Shown here one piece after another: positions 12,163 to 22,771 of a DNA stretch of 64,000 nt. The number at the start of each line of letters is the position of its first letter. The stretch's first letter is position 1. Below the pieces are notes generated by a model. That model saw only the letters and a list, made by a program, of their open reading frames with translations, had not been told where the DNA came from and searched no databases. Made by a program: the position numbers and the translations under genes. The stretch comes from Oscheius sp. JU75 (Eukaryota > Nematoda > Chromadorea > Rhabditida > Rhabditidae). Location: assembly GCA_037178855.1 (NCBI GenBank), contig JASJZC010000002.1, positions 7,390,501-7,454,500 on the forward strand. Direction: 5' to 3'.

Positions 12163-12262
12163 GGATTGAGGTTTAGAACTTCATGTCACAGTTGAATCTG
12201 CAAAATACAGAGACTCTGGAGTCTCCTCTAGAGAGGATCATATTTTAGTGTTTCAATAGACA
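12163..12262. other. Spacer of the palindrome, shared divergent promoter region
   Basis: 100 bp between the arms and the only part of the 4.4-kb structure that is not duplicated. It contains a small hairpin, CAGAGACTCTGGAGTCTCCTC. Both genes start about 225 bp outside it, so any asymmetry in their regulation would have to come from here or from beyond the arms. Confidence 0.6.
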
Positions 12263-14440
12263 TAGAGATGTTTGCACGTATTCCCGGTTATAAAAAGTCT
12301 TATCTCTCCATCTAATGGCTTTCATAACTAAAGTGTTGACAAAGTGCTGGCTCCTGTCAATCGAAAAGCTTTTGTAATTTCTCACAAGCGGCTATAAAAG
12401 GCTCGCCTTTCCAATGAATTTATCGTTCTTCACCTTGTCTCTGACAGAACTTTGCCTCTTTTGTTGATTAAACCGTATATTTCAGAATGCCACAAGCCGT
12501 ATCGATCGTAAACTTCAATGAAGGTTCAAACCGTGCTTACACATTGAATGTCAAGGCTTTGGAAAATATTCTTGGGAATCGTGCAATCGCCAACAAGAAG
12601 GTAAATCATACTTTACACAATCGTAACATTTGTTATTAAGGTGGCTTTGATCTCAGTTGCCGGTGCCTTCAGAAAAGGCAAAAGCTTTCTACTCAACTTT
12701 TTCATCACCTATATGGATTGGCTGAAAAAGGGACAGAAGGGGGAATGGCTAAACGAGAAGACTTCGCTCGACAAGTTCCACTACAAGGGTGGAACTCAGC
12801 GCGACACCAACGGTATTCTCATGTGGGATACCCCGTACCAACTCGAAACTCCCGATGGCGAAGAGGTTGACAAACTGATCTTTCTTTTTTTTTAAATATT
12901 TTTGATTTTTCAGATTGTCGTTCTCTTCATGGATACCCAGGGCACATTTGATCACCAGAGCTCGATTCAGGATTGTACCACTATCTTCGCTCTAAGCACT
13001 CTTCTATCGTCCGTTCAAATATTCAACGTGAGCGGTCAAATCCAAGAGGACGATTTGAACAATCTGCGTCTCTTCACTGAATACGCAAAACTGGCTGGTG
13101 ATCAGGAGAATCAGTCGCAGAACCCGTTCCAGAAGCTGCTCTTTCTGGTCAGAGACTGGCCAAACTCAGAAGAGATTGCCTACGGTTTTGAAGGAGGTCA
13201 AGAATATCTCGATGATGTCATGAAAGTGTCAAAGAAACAGAAGAAAGAACTTCAAAACGTCCGGACGAACTTGCAGACTTCTTTCGAAAGCCTCGATGCG
13301 TTTCTAATGCCTCACCCTGGTCTCACCATCTCCAAAAACAATTCTCAGAAGGTTCTTGGTGGTAGGTTGAATGATTTCTATTTGAGAAAAGCTTGGTTTA
13401 AGAAAAGGTGGAAGAAGAATTCATGGAACAAATGAAAGTCTTTGTGCCGTCGTTCCTTTCAGATGACCAGCTGGTCGCGAAGACCATTAACGCAAAAGCC
13501 ATTTCATGTGGACAGCTTCTAGAACTGTTCAAGGTTAGCAAAGGGAGTCTCCAAAAACTAAAACGTTGTTCAGGCATACATGGACATCTTCAATAGCGAT
13601 GAGCTCCCAAAACCTCAAACAATCCTCGAAGCGACCGTAAAAGCTGTTCTTATTGCAGCTGAACAGAATGCCAAAAAGGAGTATGACGACTACATGAAAA
13701 AAGTGAAAGAGTTTTAGCATACTATCAATTTTCAATTTAGAAAATGACCGAACATCCAAACCTCGCTGTCCTGAGCACTCTTGATCAGCTGCACAAAGAA
13801 GCAGAATCTCGAATGTTGAAGAAGTTCGGTGAACGCCCAAAGCTTGGAACCAAGAGCGCTGCTGCAGATATCGAGGAAGCTCTCCGCGAGCATTGTCAGG
13901 TACGATGAATCACATTAGCAAAACAGTGGATTTTGTAGAAAATGTATGTTGCCTACAAAAAGACGGTCACTGACAACCTTCGCCTAGTCGAAGAGAAGAA
14001 GCGTCTTGAAGAAACGGAGAAGAAATTAATGGAAGAGCAAGAGAAGGAGAGGAAGCGAATTAAGGCTGCAGAAGAAAGGCTGAGAATTGAACGTGAAGCT
14101 CAAGAAAGAAGTCGCAAGGAGCAAGAAGAGACTTTGAGAAGACAACGGGAAGAACACGAAAGGCAACGTCAAGCTGATGAGGAACGAATGCGTCGGGAAG
14201 AGCAGGAGAGACAGAGAAGATACGATGAAGCAGAGGAAAAATTCAGAAAGGAGCGACTTGAAATGCAACGGGAGCTACTGAATCTTGAAATGCAACGGGA
14301 GCGTCTTGTATCTCCTATAGTCTACTTAATTCTGTATCACTTGATTTTAGGCTGAAGAAGCAGCGCGACAACGACAAAGAGAACAGGAGGCTGAAGCAGC
14401 AGCGCGACAACGACAAATAGAACAAAACGCGCAACAGATG
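12263..14440. repeat. Right arm of large inverted repeat (palindrome)
   Basis: Partner of 9988-12162. The arm includes about 225 bp of promoter, the whole start region and all exons up to the codons for NAQQM. Its outer edge falls inside the last exon, so the duplication cut the left copy short. Confidence 0.9.
12393..12400 (+). promoter_or_regulatory. TATA box of right atlastin-like gene
   Basis: TATAAAAG 87 bases before the ATG at 12487. A TTTCAG lies directly before the ATG, so the mature 5' end may be made by trans-splicing. Confidence 0.5.
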
Positions 14441-14500
14441 CAGCGGGAGCTGCGTCGTGGTTTTCATAGAATACTGAGAGGAGTGCCTAGACAAGAGTAA
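12487..14500 (+). CDS. Atlastin-type dynamin-like GTPase with a charged coiled-coil tail, right palindrome copy
   Basis: Exons: 12487-12600, 12641-12864, 12915-13361, 13407-13531, 13573-13698, 13741-13900, 13940-14310 and 14351-14500, in consistent phase. Motifs: P-loop GAFRKGKS near residue 47, G3 DTQG (DTEG in many relatives), G4 RD in FLVRDWPNSEE, and the atlastin-like segments GFEGGQEYLDD, AFLMPHPGL, KVFVPSFL and YMDIFNSDELPKP, forming the GTPase and three-helix middle domain. Atlastins continue with two membrane helices that fuse ER tubules. Here that region is replaced by about 150 residues rich in Glu, Arg, Lys and Gln (RREEQERQRRYDEAEEKF), a likely long helix or coiled coil with no membrane segment. 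The protein is therefore probably soluble, closer in layout to guanylate-binding proteins. ATG 12487 is chosen because TTTCAG precedes it and no upstream start is in frame. Confidence 0.85.
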
Positions 14501-14635
14501 AACTCTTTACTTGCTTTCCTCGTGACAATAGGAGAACCAAAATATAAACCTTGGTTCGTACTTCTGTTCCAACTCTTGCTCTGATCCCGTTATTCGGCCT
14601 CTTGTAGTTCGGATACCTGTTCACATCCATGTCGG

Positions 14636-15235
14636 TCACATTTTGGAATAGTTTGGGGAACTTCTTCGAGCAGATGTCTTCATTCCAGCATGGGGATCCA
14701 ATTCCGCAGCCACGATGCAGCGAGTTAAGAACCGGTCGAAAAGCTGGTCATCTGGCGTGGTGATCACGTCGGGCAGCTTCGCTCGAATTAGTCGGTCAAT
14801 ATCACTAGCCGTTCTCAGCTTGTCGGCAGCGTCCAGAGCATGTGAACGTGTGAAAGGTCCCGTTTCTGCCATTCCGGCATAAAAATAAAAGCGACAACTT
14901 GTCCAAATAGTCCTCGATCAATGACATCTTTCTTGAGTTCTTTCTGCTTCAGCCGGAAAACTCTTGCCACAATGTTGGGTCGATTGGCCGTCGTCTGTCT
15001 AGGGACCGTTTTCTCTTTCCACTTGGGATTTGAAGTGAAGGTCAGGAATATGTCGGGCTTTCCGAACCGACAGAACCATTGCATCTTGATAGCAGACCAG
15101 CAGGTAGCGTGGAGAAGAGGTGAACGTGGCTGGGAGGAGCACTCGCGATCCGCATGCACCATCAGTTCCATTTGCCAAAAAGTCGCGCAATTCCGTATAG
15201 AAGGCAGAACGCAGATCGGCCTAAAATTTGAATTA
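14636..15235 (-). pseudogene. Helitron Rep/helicase-like N-terminal domain, decayed
   Basis: Minus-strand segments match the Helitron-like N-terminal domain: ELRDFLANGTDGACGSRVLL, PATFTSSPRYLLVCYQDAM, then in a second frame FGKPDIFLTFTSNPKWKEK, NRPNIVARVFRLKQKELKKD, LFGQVVAFIFMPEWQKRD and LSHVHML, and in a third frame IDRLIRAKLPDVITTPDDQL. The order is that of rolling-circle Helitron transposases, where QKRGLPHAHIL carries the metal-binding HxH. Here it reads HVHML, keeping both histidines. At least two frameshifts split it, the Rep tyrosines and helicase domain are absent, and the piece lies just past the stop of the atlastin-like gene. A dead fragment. Confidence 0.75.
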
Positions 15236-16850
15236 TTTGGAAAGAAGAAAATGCATACTTGGTGTGTTTTGATAAAGTGAGATTGAGACGTTCCTGCTTA
15301 GAGTGGCACCAAGATCCTACCACAAACTGCTGGGACAACCGCTAACGAACGAAAACATTAGCAATGTGATTGCACTACCACTTATAAGAAGAAGTTCAAC
15401 TTTTACAACATATCCCTGAACCAAGACCTCCCTACTGAGCTATAGCGGTTTCCTATAAACAGTAAGAATAACAGTTTTCTTGGATAAAAACACTTTATTT
15501 GAGATTCATTCCGTACAGTTTACTGCCATTTCCACAGTGAGTAAATCTCAAAAGGGTGGAATAAAGTATACAGCTTCATACTTCTGTGCAAAGAATCTGA
15601 CATTATGTTATTGTAATCCTCGGCTATCTTCCCAACCACCGATGATTGCAATGCCTCAATTGCTCTGGCTATCACGATTTGTGCTTGGTACCACGCAAAA
15701 TCTGTCCTATACTCGCAAATGGTCAAACGTTTTTCAATGCATCAATTTAATCTCTGAAATCTTTTCGAAATCAAATGTGTATTGCAACTGGCTAGACAGG
15801 AAGTTGTCTCAGCTTTGATTTCCTTAAAACCTCGTAGTATTTTTCATGCCAGCTGTTAATGATGAAAAAATCTAACTTGGGTTTAAAAAACTGAACAAGC
15901 AAGTTTGGAAAAATAGTAAAATGAACCTTACCAACATGAGCTGTTTGAACATATGTCTCTTTAAGATCGTCATAGTGTGCAGACAAAAATACCAACGAGG
16001 TTATGCTTTTATACTGCGATTCTCGTAAAGTGACACTTATTTTCGGGATTTCTCTTGTCTATTGACAACAGCTCGTTGGTAAAGACACAAATTTTTCGTC
16101 TGTTTCCTTTAATTAAATACTTGATAACTATTGTTAATCAGAATATGCGACCAAAATGAGTGGAGCCATGAAAAGTTTTTGTGGTCGTTATGAGGCCGCT
16201 ACTACTTCGTACGATCCTACCTTACACAGCTGCGAGGATCCTGGGTAGGTTAGTCAGTCCGAATTTTTGAGATGACTCAAAGTGGCACCACTTATAGACG
16301 TCAGAATGAGTGAATACAGATTTGACAGAGAGATGTTGCTAGAAACATGGTTCAAAGATACCGGAAGCAGTTAGGGAATGATGTAGTGATGACATGGACA
16401 AAGATGGCAAAATAGTCACCGGTTAATTGAGGCTATTTAAACCATGAATAGTTATTTTTTACAGCTACAGAAACTCCGCTTAAGGCTAGCATTTCAATAG
16501 TTGTAAACTTTTTTTTTTCATAAAAAATTGTATTCGAAGCAACTTTCATCGCAATCGTCAGCATTATCATATTGATTCCATAGCATTAACAAGCTATGTA
16601 TCTCAAACCAGGAACAGTTATTGGATCGAAGCAATCTTTACAACAGTGAACAGCGTTTTTTACAAACCACAAAGTTCCTGCTAGACACTTCGTTCTTGAA
16701 AAGTCGGCTATGTGATTAAGATGTTCCGCATTCATCTTTTAGCCATCGTCACCTACTCGAACTCTGAAAGACATCTAATTAGACAGTGAGTGTTAATGTC
16801 TAACACGGTCACGAAATAAGAGGTTGACCTAAAGTTCGTCGTGTCTACCA
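15236..16850. other. Mostly non-coding stretch with a weak minus-strand gene candidate
   Basis: A minus-strand candidate exists at 15520-15995: after a TATAAAAGC near 16010, an exon with MTILKRHMFKQLML (start 15987), a donor GTAAGG, then VLRKSKLRQ and, after a TGA in the same frame, RTDFAWYQAQIVIARAIEAL. No domain was recognised and the chain is interrupted, so it may be a decayed small secreted-protein gene. The rest (16000-16850) shows nothing recognisable. Confidence 0.25.
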
Positions 16851-17211
16851 ATATTTGTTTCTACGTTTTGCTATACAGTAAATGGGTTTCTCTCCCACCT
16901 TCCACGCGGCAAACATCACTACCGACTTGTTGAATATTGAACGAGACATTGGTATAATATTCCCGGATTGGAAAAAAATTTGATGACGGTATATTTTAAA
17001 TCATTTAGCGTACAGTGATTGTACAAACTGTACCAGCTGGATAGTCGTTGGTTTCATCAGTTGAGGGGAAAGTACCACCAGATGGGTCACCGCCAAGGGA
17101 AGATTCAGGGCATGCTAAATGAATTATTTAAAAAGTTATATTTTTTAACTTACTCCATGCATGGATTTTTCGAAAGAAGAAGGCTAAATAAAAAACGCTG
17201 CCCAGTAACAT
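16850..17211 (-). pseudogene. CUB-like secreted protein, 5' part, probably decayed
   Basis: Exon 1 (17211 to about 17157) encodes a signal peptide, MLLGSVFYLAFFFRKIHAW, and splices over a 40-bp intron to about 17013-17117, which encodes TCPESSLGGDPSGGTFPST and then YPAGTVCTIT. The two cysteines and the YPAG-C spacing are those at the start of nematode CUB-like domains; compare LDCPSFPIGAGTSGQFPNS in the intact gene at 59435. No convincing next exon was found: a RVGDDG near 16760 resembles the following motif but runs straight into a stop. Best read as a truncated or dying member of the family. Confidence 0.45.
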
Positions 17212-17284
17212 CTTCTCGACTGAGAACAATTAAAGAAAGTGGTATTTGTAATGTGATTTTATTTTATTGGTATTACGGTAGTCT

Positions 17285-17397
17285 AGACACATTCAGGGCC
17301 AAAACCACGGTGCTGCTCCTGTTCTTCGTTGATCACCATTTCCCCATCCATACGCTTGACCACCGCTTCTTCCCGAGCCACCTTAAAGGACTGTCTA
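17285..17397 (-). CDS. Isolated possible exon, unknown
   Basis: After an acceptor TTTCTAG the frame reads QSFKVAREEAVVKRMDGEMV and ends ECV-stop. It lies between the CUB-like start and the small glycine-rich gene and could be an alternative last exon of the latter, but the joining intron would be only about 25 bases if it followed directly. No domain. Reported because splice site, frame and stop fit together. Confidence 0.2.
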
Positions 17398-17411
17398 GAA
17401 ATTAGACGTAG

Positions 17412-17868
17412 TTAGTCACCCATGAAAAGGCCGAAATCCCTTCGAATCCCAAGGTCTCCTACGCCGTAACCGATTCCAAGCCCGCTTCGGATTTCGACAT
17501 CACCGAGTCCTGGTCCATACGGAACGCCATTGGCTCCAACACCGGCATTATCAGGATGTAGCCCAGTGCCAGGCTCATTCAGTTCATAGTTTTCCCATCT
17601 TCTTAGTTCCTGTGCACTGGGAGAGGTCAGATCTTGTGTTTTGCGGCGTAAGTGACCTCTTAAGGTGCGGGAAAATAGTACATATCTTAAAAATTACTTA
17701 GTAGTATTAAACTATCACCTAGTTGGCTCCTTCTTTGCGCAATCTTCTCCAGTCTGGCCACAGACAACTTCTGTCAACGTGCGACAAGATATAGGATAAG
17801 CTGCAGATCGCTAAAGGTCTGACAAAAGATTTACCTGCCACGAGAAACAAGAAAAAGATGCGCGACAT
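17412..17868 (-). CDS. Small secreted protein with glycine-rich tail, unknown
   Basis: Three exons join in phase to about 110 residues: a signal peptide from the ATG at 17868 (MSRIFFLFLVAEVVCGQTG), a short middle exon (EDCAKKEPT) after GTTGACAG, and a last exon of about 235 bp. The last exon contains SPSAQELRRWENYELNEPG and a glycine-rich tail (GVGANGVPYGPGLGDVEIR, GLGIGYGVGDLGIRRDFG) ending GLFMGD. There are few cysteines, no membrane segment beyond the signal and no known domain. The acceptor of the last exon is CTTAAG, weaker than usual. Likely a secreted peptide or cuticle-associated product, but this is guesswork. It lies just 3' of the SLC12A9-type gene on the same strand. Confidence 0.55.
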
Positions 17869-18106
17869 TGACCCCCTAGTCGATCGATTCCGTTACACAC
17901 TCATTCATAACAAGACGATTTATTTTGTACGTAATCACAAAAAGGTTGTTCTATCACAGGATGCGTAACTACAGAAGGATGCACAAGTAGAGACTTGCTC
18001 TTAAATTAAAATATACAGACAAGCACCAATAGGGACACTTTAAATTCATATTTTGATGAAGGGGGATACCCGCGCGAGTATTGGTTATAGATTCTATTGG
18101 TAGGAC

Positions 18107-21100
18107 TCAGAGAGCCGTTGAGATTACGGATGAGACTCCATGAACCATCATCGTGGGAGGAAGATTATCAGTCAGCTGACCGACAACATCAAGATAACGT
18201 TGCGCGTCCTGATTGACATCCTGTGGTGGGATTGGAAGACTCAAGAGGGTGATGGCAGCCTCCTCGCTGTAGCGCTTGATCATGTCATTGAATGCGGTCA
18301 CGTAAGCTACTGGAAGATCAACTGATGGTCTTAAAGAGTTTTTTTCTAGCATAGTACTATGTTAAGCTACCTAGCAGTAGTCGAATGCTGTCCAAAATGA
18401 CAGACGACGTGATCCCATGGTACCACAATAGACTCTGCCTTGATTCTCAGCGTGTCCAACATCTGCTTCAGCTGCCTCTCCCGTCTGTGCATGTCCTAAA
18501 CCCAAAGTTCTTCCAAATTTCATTTGCAATGTACCTGTAGACTGTTGACGCAAATGAACACCCTCAATCTGGCATAGTATCTCCATCTTGAGGACATGGA
18601 CAGAATACAGGCCAATTGTAGTAGGAAGAGGGAGCTGTTGTCCCAACCTAGTCCTGTTTCTACAGGTTTCTGAAGATCGACTGGCCAGACGTCGATGAAT
18701 CGCTTCTGTCCATTCCAGCCACGAGCCATTGCGTCCTAAAAACAGTGTTCAGATATTAATTTAAAATAATTTCACCTTGTCCATCTTGTGGAAGTTCCTA
18801 GCCACGCAGAGATTCTTGTTCATGTGAAGAACATCCTGTAGAACCTTTACATAGTCGACGGCTGAGAGGCGGTCGAGATTTCCATTGAGCTCCTAAAATA
18901 AAATCCTAATAACAGTAAATAATGGTCTTACTCTAGGAACGTAGTCGCTGGCCGTGAAGTACTCCACAACGGCTCCTCGGTCAATCTTCGAGAACCGAAG
19001 GTCTTTCAAGAGATGAGTTTCTTGTAACACAGTGTCCGAAGGTCTGGTTTCATGAAAACCGACAACGACCGTGTTGGGCTTCATTGCTCCAAGTCCAGAT
19101 AGTCTAATAAGTTGTTGAATTCCGTTTCTGACACTGTCGGAGAGAGTTATTTCCACGAACGCCTTTAGCTTCATGTAGTCAACTAGCGATAGCCAGTAGG
19201 GGAAGACTTGTTGCAGAGGATCACTTTGGTCTTTGACCTCGAGCTCTCCCTTCTTGACATGCCCAATAACGTAGAGACCGGATTTCTTCATGTCATTGAC
19301 AAAGTCCATCAAATGACAAGCAGAGGCTGGTCGCGAAACGAGAAGAAGGATTTGTGGGCGCCAGTATTTGACATGTTCCTTGCGGACATCCAAAAGAAGA
19401 AGGTACTTCCTGACCTGGTGGTAGATCAGAGCTTGTGATATGGAACCAGAAGATGCTGCCGGTGCCTGAAAGAAATTTTGCACAAACAAATAGTAAAATA
19501 AGTACTTGGTAGTGAAGAACCATGATCAAGATCATGAGAATAACCACTCCGATAGCGCTCATTGCCGCGTCAACAACCAGCATCATTGTTCCAGTGCAGA
19601 GAACTCCAAGAGCACAAGTGTACCAGGAGAAGAACTTGAAGGTTGGCCTGAAAAGTAAGAAATTAGAAAGGTACCGTGATGTAAATTGAAGTTCCCAGGC
19701 TTACCCCAAGCTGACTTGTCAACTAAACTCTTGACACTGGGTCGCTCTGCCAGGAGCGTAAGCGACTGGTTTAAATTGAAAAGTTATTTAGCGGTCATTT
19801 CTATTTGATCACTTAGTAAAATAAAATATTTGGCAATTGAAACTAGTAATAATTACCTGAAGTTAGGAGCGCTAGTCAGCTCCAAAGCCAGACAAGCAAT
19901 GTTGACTCCCATATAGGAGAGCAGGAAGAAGATAGAGGTCAGCTTGGCAATCTTGTTCATTGCACCAATCAGAAGAACCAGCTATAAATTATTTAGACTA
20001 TAAAATTGTTTTAGGTACTTACCACAACACAAAACCAGGCTACGAGCACAGAAACGACGGGGTTCTTGTCTCCAATTTCATACGTAGCGGGGCGAAGAAG
20101 ACATCCGAAGAGTTTATCGTGGGAAAGGCGGTTAAGAACGCGGGACGAACCTATGAAAATTCGGTTAAAAGTTTAAAGACCCGAACCTACCAATCAAATT
20201 GCTCATGGAACTGAACAGAGTTGTGGCGAAGATTCCTACCAAAATGAACCAGCGCTGGAAGTCAGTGTCCATCATAACGGTGTAGTCATTCTGGAGGAGG
20301 TTTCTGCTAGCGGTACAGGCCATCAAAAACGCGGTCAAGATGTATGTACAGAAGGTAGTCAGGACGGCCTGGGTAGTTCCTCTGGGAATTGAGACTGAAG
20401 GACGGGCCAGCTCTCCGGACATGTTAGCTCCGGCCATGAGACCTGCATTTTTACATTAACCTAGAATAAAAAGGGACATACCAGTGACTCCAGAGAAGAT
20501 GATAGCGAACATGAGAGCGAAATCAGTCTGTTTTTCGGTAGTATAATCCATGGTGTAGTTGGTGAAGAGATTTTCTCCGAGGGTATGGAAACTAAAAAGT
20601 ACTTAATTTAAAAAAAAAGGACAAGACAAACCTGAACCCAGTGTAGGTTGCCGTAATATTTTGATCAAAATTAACCACCAAAGGACTTTCCGGATCAGAA
20701 GCATTTTCGTGCACTCTGTAAGCCGGAGTGTTCACCTTTGGAATGGTCATCTGAGTCTCTCCTGTGAAGATGACAGAAAATATCCACGTCGAGTAGCAGA
20801 TCTAAACCAGCTTAAGACTAGGCAGTTCAGATGACTTACAGAAATTATGAGGAACGTAATAAGTGCCGTCTTGGCGAAGAGAGCCGCTCCTAGGAGGGAC
20901 AGAACCAGCAGGAGGATGGACACTAAGACACAATAGAAGAAACGCCACTCGGGAGAGTCTGGGAACTGTCCATTTCCGAGGTTGTTCAACAGGGCCTCGG
21001 TAAAACCAGCTATGTAGAGGGCACATGAGAACACGTTCGCTATGAAGAATAGAATTCCAATAGCTCCTCCGAACTCAGGTCCCAAAGATCGAGAAATCAT

Positions 21101-22019
21101 ATCTGAAATCTATTATAACCAAAAACAAAAAGCAATGATTTACAGTAAACTCCACCGCCTTCGATAGCCCCGTTTGAAGAAATTGCACAGAGTGAGAGAA
21201 CCGTCAATAGGACTATGGAGTAAGCCATCAATAGCTGGAGCACAGTCACTAGGAAACCGAGTTGTCCGACGACGAATCCCATTCGCATGAAGAGCAGAAT
21301 GCTGAACATTGACAGAGCGACGGGTGCAAAGACTCCGGATATCGTCGAAAGACCTTTTGGAGCAGCATTGCTGAACTCGACGCCTGGAATATAACGTATA
21401 TATTCCCATAAAACTTTGATTTTATTAAACACTCAATGTTTGATGGCTTTCGTTGACCGATCGCCGCAATATACTGAAACACGATCCTCTTTGCGCTGAG
21501 AAAAACATATGGTGATTAATTTTAGCGGTGCACAATGATATTAAACTTGCGATATTGGTTAAAAGAAGCAGTGTTGGGCGAAAATGTTTCGATTTCCATA
21601 CTGCACAAAAGTGCGCTGTCGACGTGGTGCGCTGACAAATGACAATCATTTTTCAATTTTGTTTTTCAAGAGTTCGCAAAAGAAGGAATTATTTCTCTGC
21701 TTTCTAAAATTTGGGAAACCTGGATTTTTAAAAGTGAATAGATTAAAATTATAATAAATCATAGTGACTCACTTGGAGATTGCGGAAGTGTCGCGGAAAT
21801 TGATTCTCTCGTCCGGATGGCATCTTCATCTGAAATTTTATCTAATTGAAGCGATTTCCAAATATTTCAATTATTCTAAACTTTCACTAACTCGATATTT
21901 CACTCGACGTATCATTATTGTTTGTAGTCGCATTATTTGTGTAGGTGCCGATCCCAGTGGTTGAGATCACCACATCCGGGATGCTCTCCGGGAGCGGACC
22001 CAGGTCTACCACGTCCATG
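18107..22019 (-). CDS. Cation-chloride cotransporter family protein, SLC12A9-like
   Basis: About a dozen exons. From the ATG at 22019: an N-terminal cytoplasmic part ([39 protein letters not shown]), then the amino-acid/polyamine/organocation transporter core. That core includes [40 protein letters not shown], the family signature [40 protein letters not shown], and later helices at 19450-20760. The cytosolic C-terminus ends [20 protein letters not shown], very like the end of vertebrate SLC12A9 (CIP1). The GGG-Y-MISR signature and the C-terminus favour SLC12A9 over NKCC or KCC members, which have longer regulatory tails. SLC12A9 has been linked to lysosomal or endosomal ion handling; transport substrate here is inferred. 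A second candidate first exon lies at 22603-22771. Confidence 0.9.
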
Positions 22020-22602
22020 CTTCAAAATATGGCCTTTAAAAGGAAATTCGAGGTGAAGAAGGGCAGTTTGGACACTTTGGCTCTTTATCAGGGAGGCAGC
22101 ACAGGCGTGTGTAACTGAGCAAACAGGCCAGACTCAGCTGGAGCAGCGTGTGATTCAGCTCGACACTCGACACCGCCTATGGCCTTGTTCCTCACATATT
22201 TTCATGTTACGAATACTTTAGATGATTTAAGAGTTAAGTTGTATTAACATCTAAAAAATGTGACATACTAAGTGAATTTTGTTTTAAGAAAAATTAGTCA
22301 TAGGTGCAGGTTTTCAAAAGCTGGTTGCAGTGCGAAGTCTGTTAAAGCCCGCCTTTAATACGTTTGTCACTTTTATATGCTTCAAATTCAAACTTCAATG
22401 GTTATTATCCCAAATCAAATAAAAGTAGATGATTTGTACTACAAATTTGTAAAAAGAGATAAACGAAAAAGTAAATTTTTGCGAAATCCAGCCAACGGAA
22501 CGGCGTAGCCGTGGCAACAAGCTGCATTGGGAATATTTATAGGGGTCCCGTGGACCTTCCTCTCGGGACCAACTCATAAATACGACCCAAAATTAAGCTT
22601 AC

Positions 22603-22771
22603 CCATCATTAGCGGATCTCCATCGAATTTCTTAGGCAGACTGCCATTTCCATTGCTAGTTGTGGGCTGGCTGGTAACGACGCCAGTTGGCTCAAACATC
22701 TCATTCACAATGCCACCATAGCTGGTCGTGTTTGAAGAGCCTGACAGTATCCGCGGGTCGTTTTCGACCAT
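22603..22771 (-). CDS. Alternative first exon of the SLC12A9-like gene (candidate)
   Basis: ATG at 22771 opens a 56-codon frame (MVENDPRILSGSSNTTSYGG ... KKFDGDPLMM) ending in ATGATGG followed by the donor GTAAGC. Its end phase (one base of a codon) equals that of the exon starting at 22019, so both can splice to the same next exon (about 21766-21826) and stay in frame, giving ...[15 protein letters not shown]. This suggests two promoters producing proteins with different N-termini. It could instead be the first exon of an unrelated gene. Confidence 0.45.

Noticed and set aside
17019..17405. Plus-strand open frame of 128 codons
   Set aside because: Antisense to the CUB-like signal-peptide exons and the 17285-17397 exon, which have splice-site and family support.
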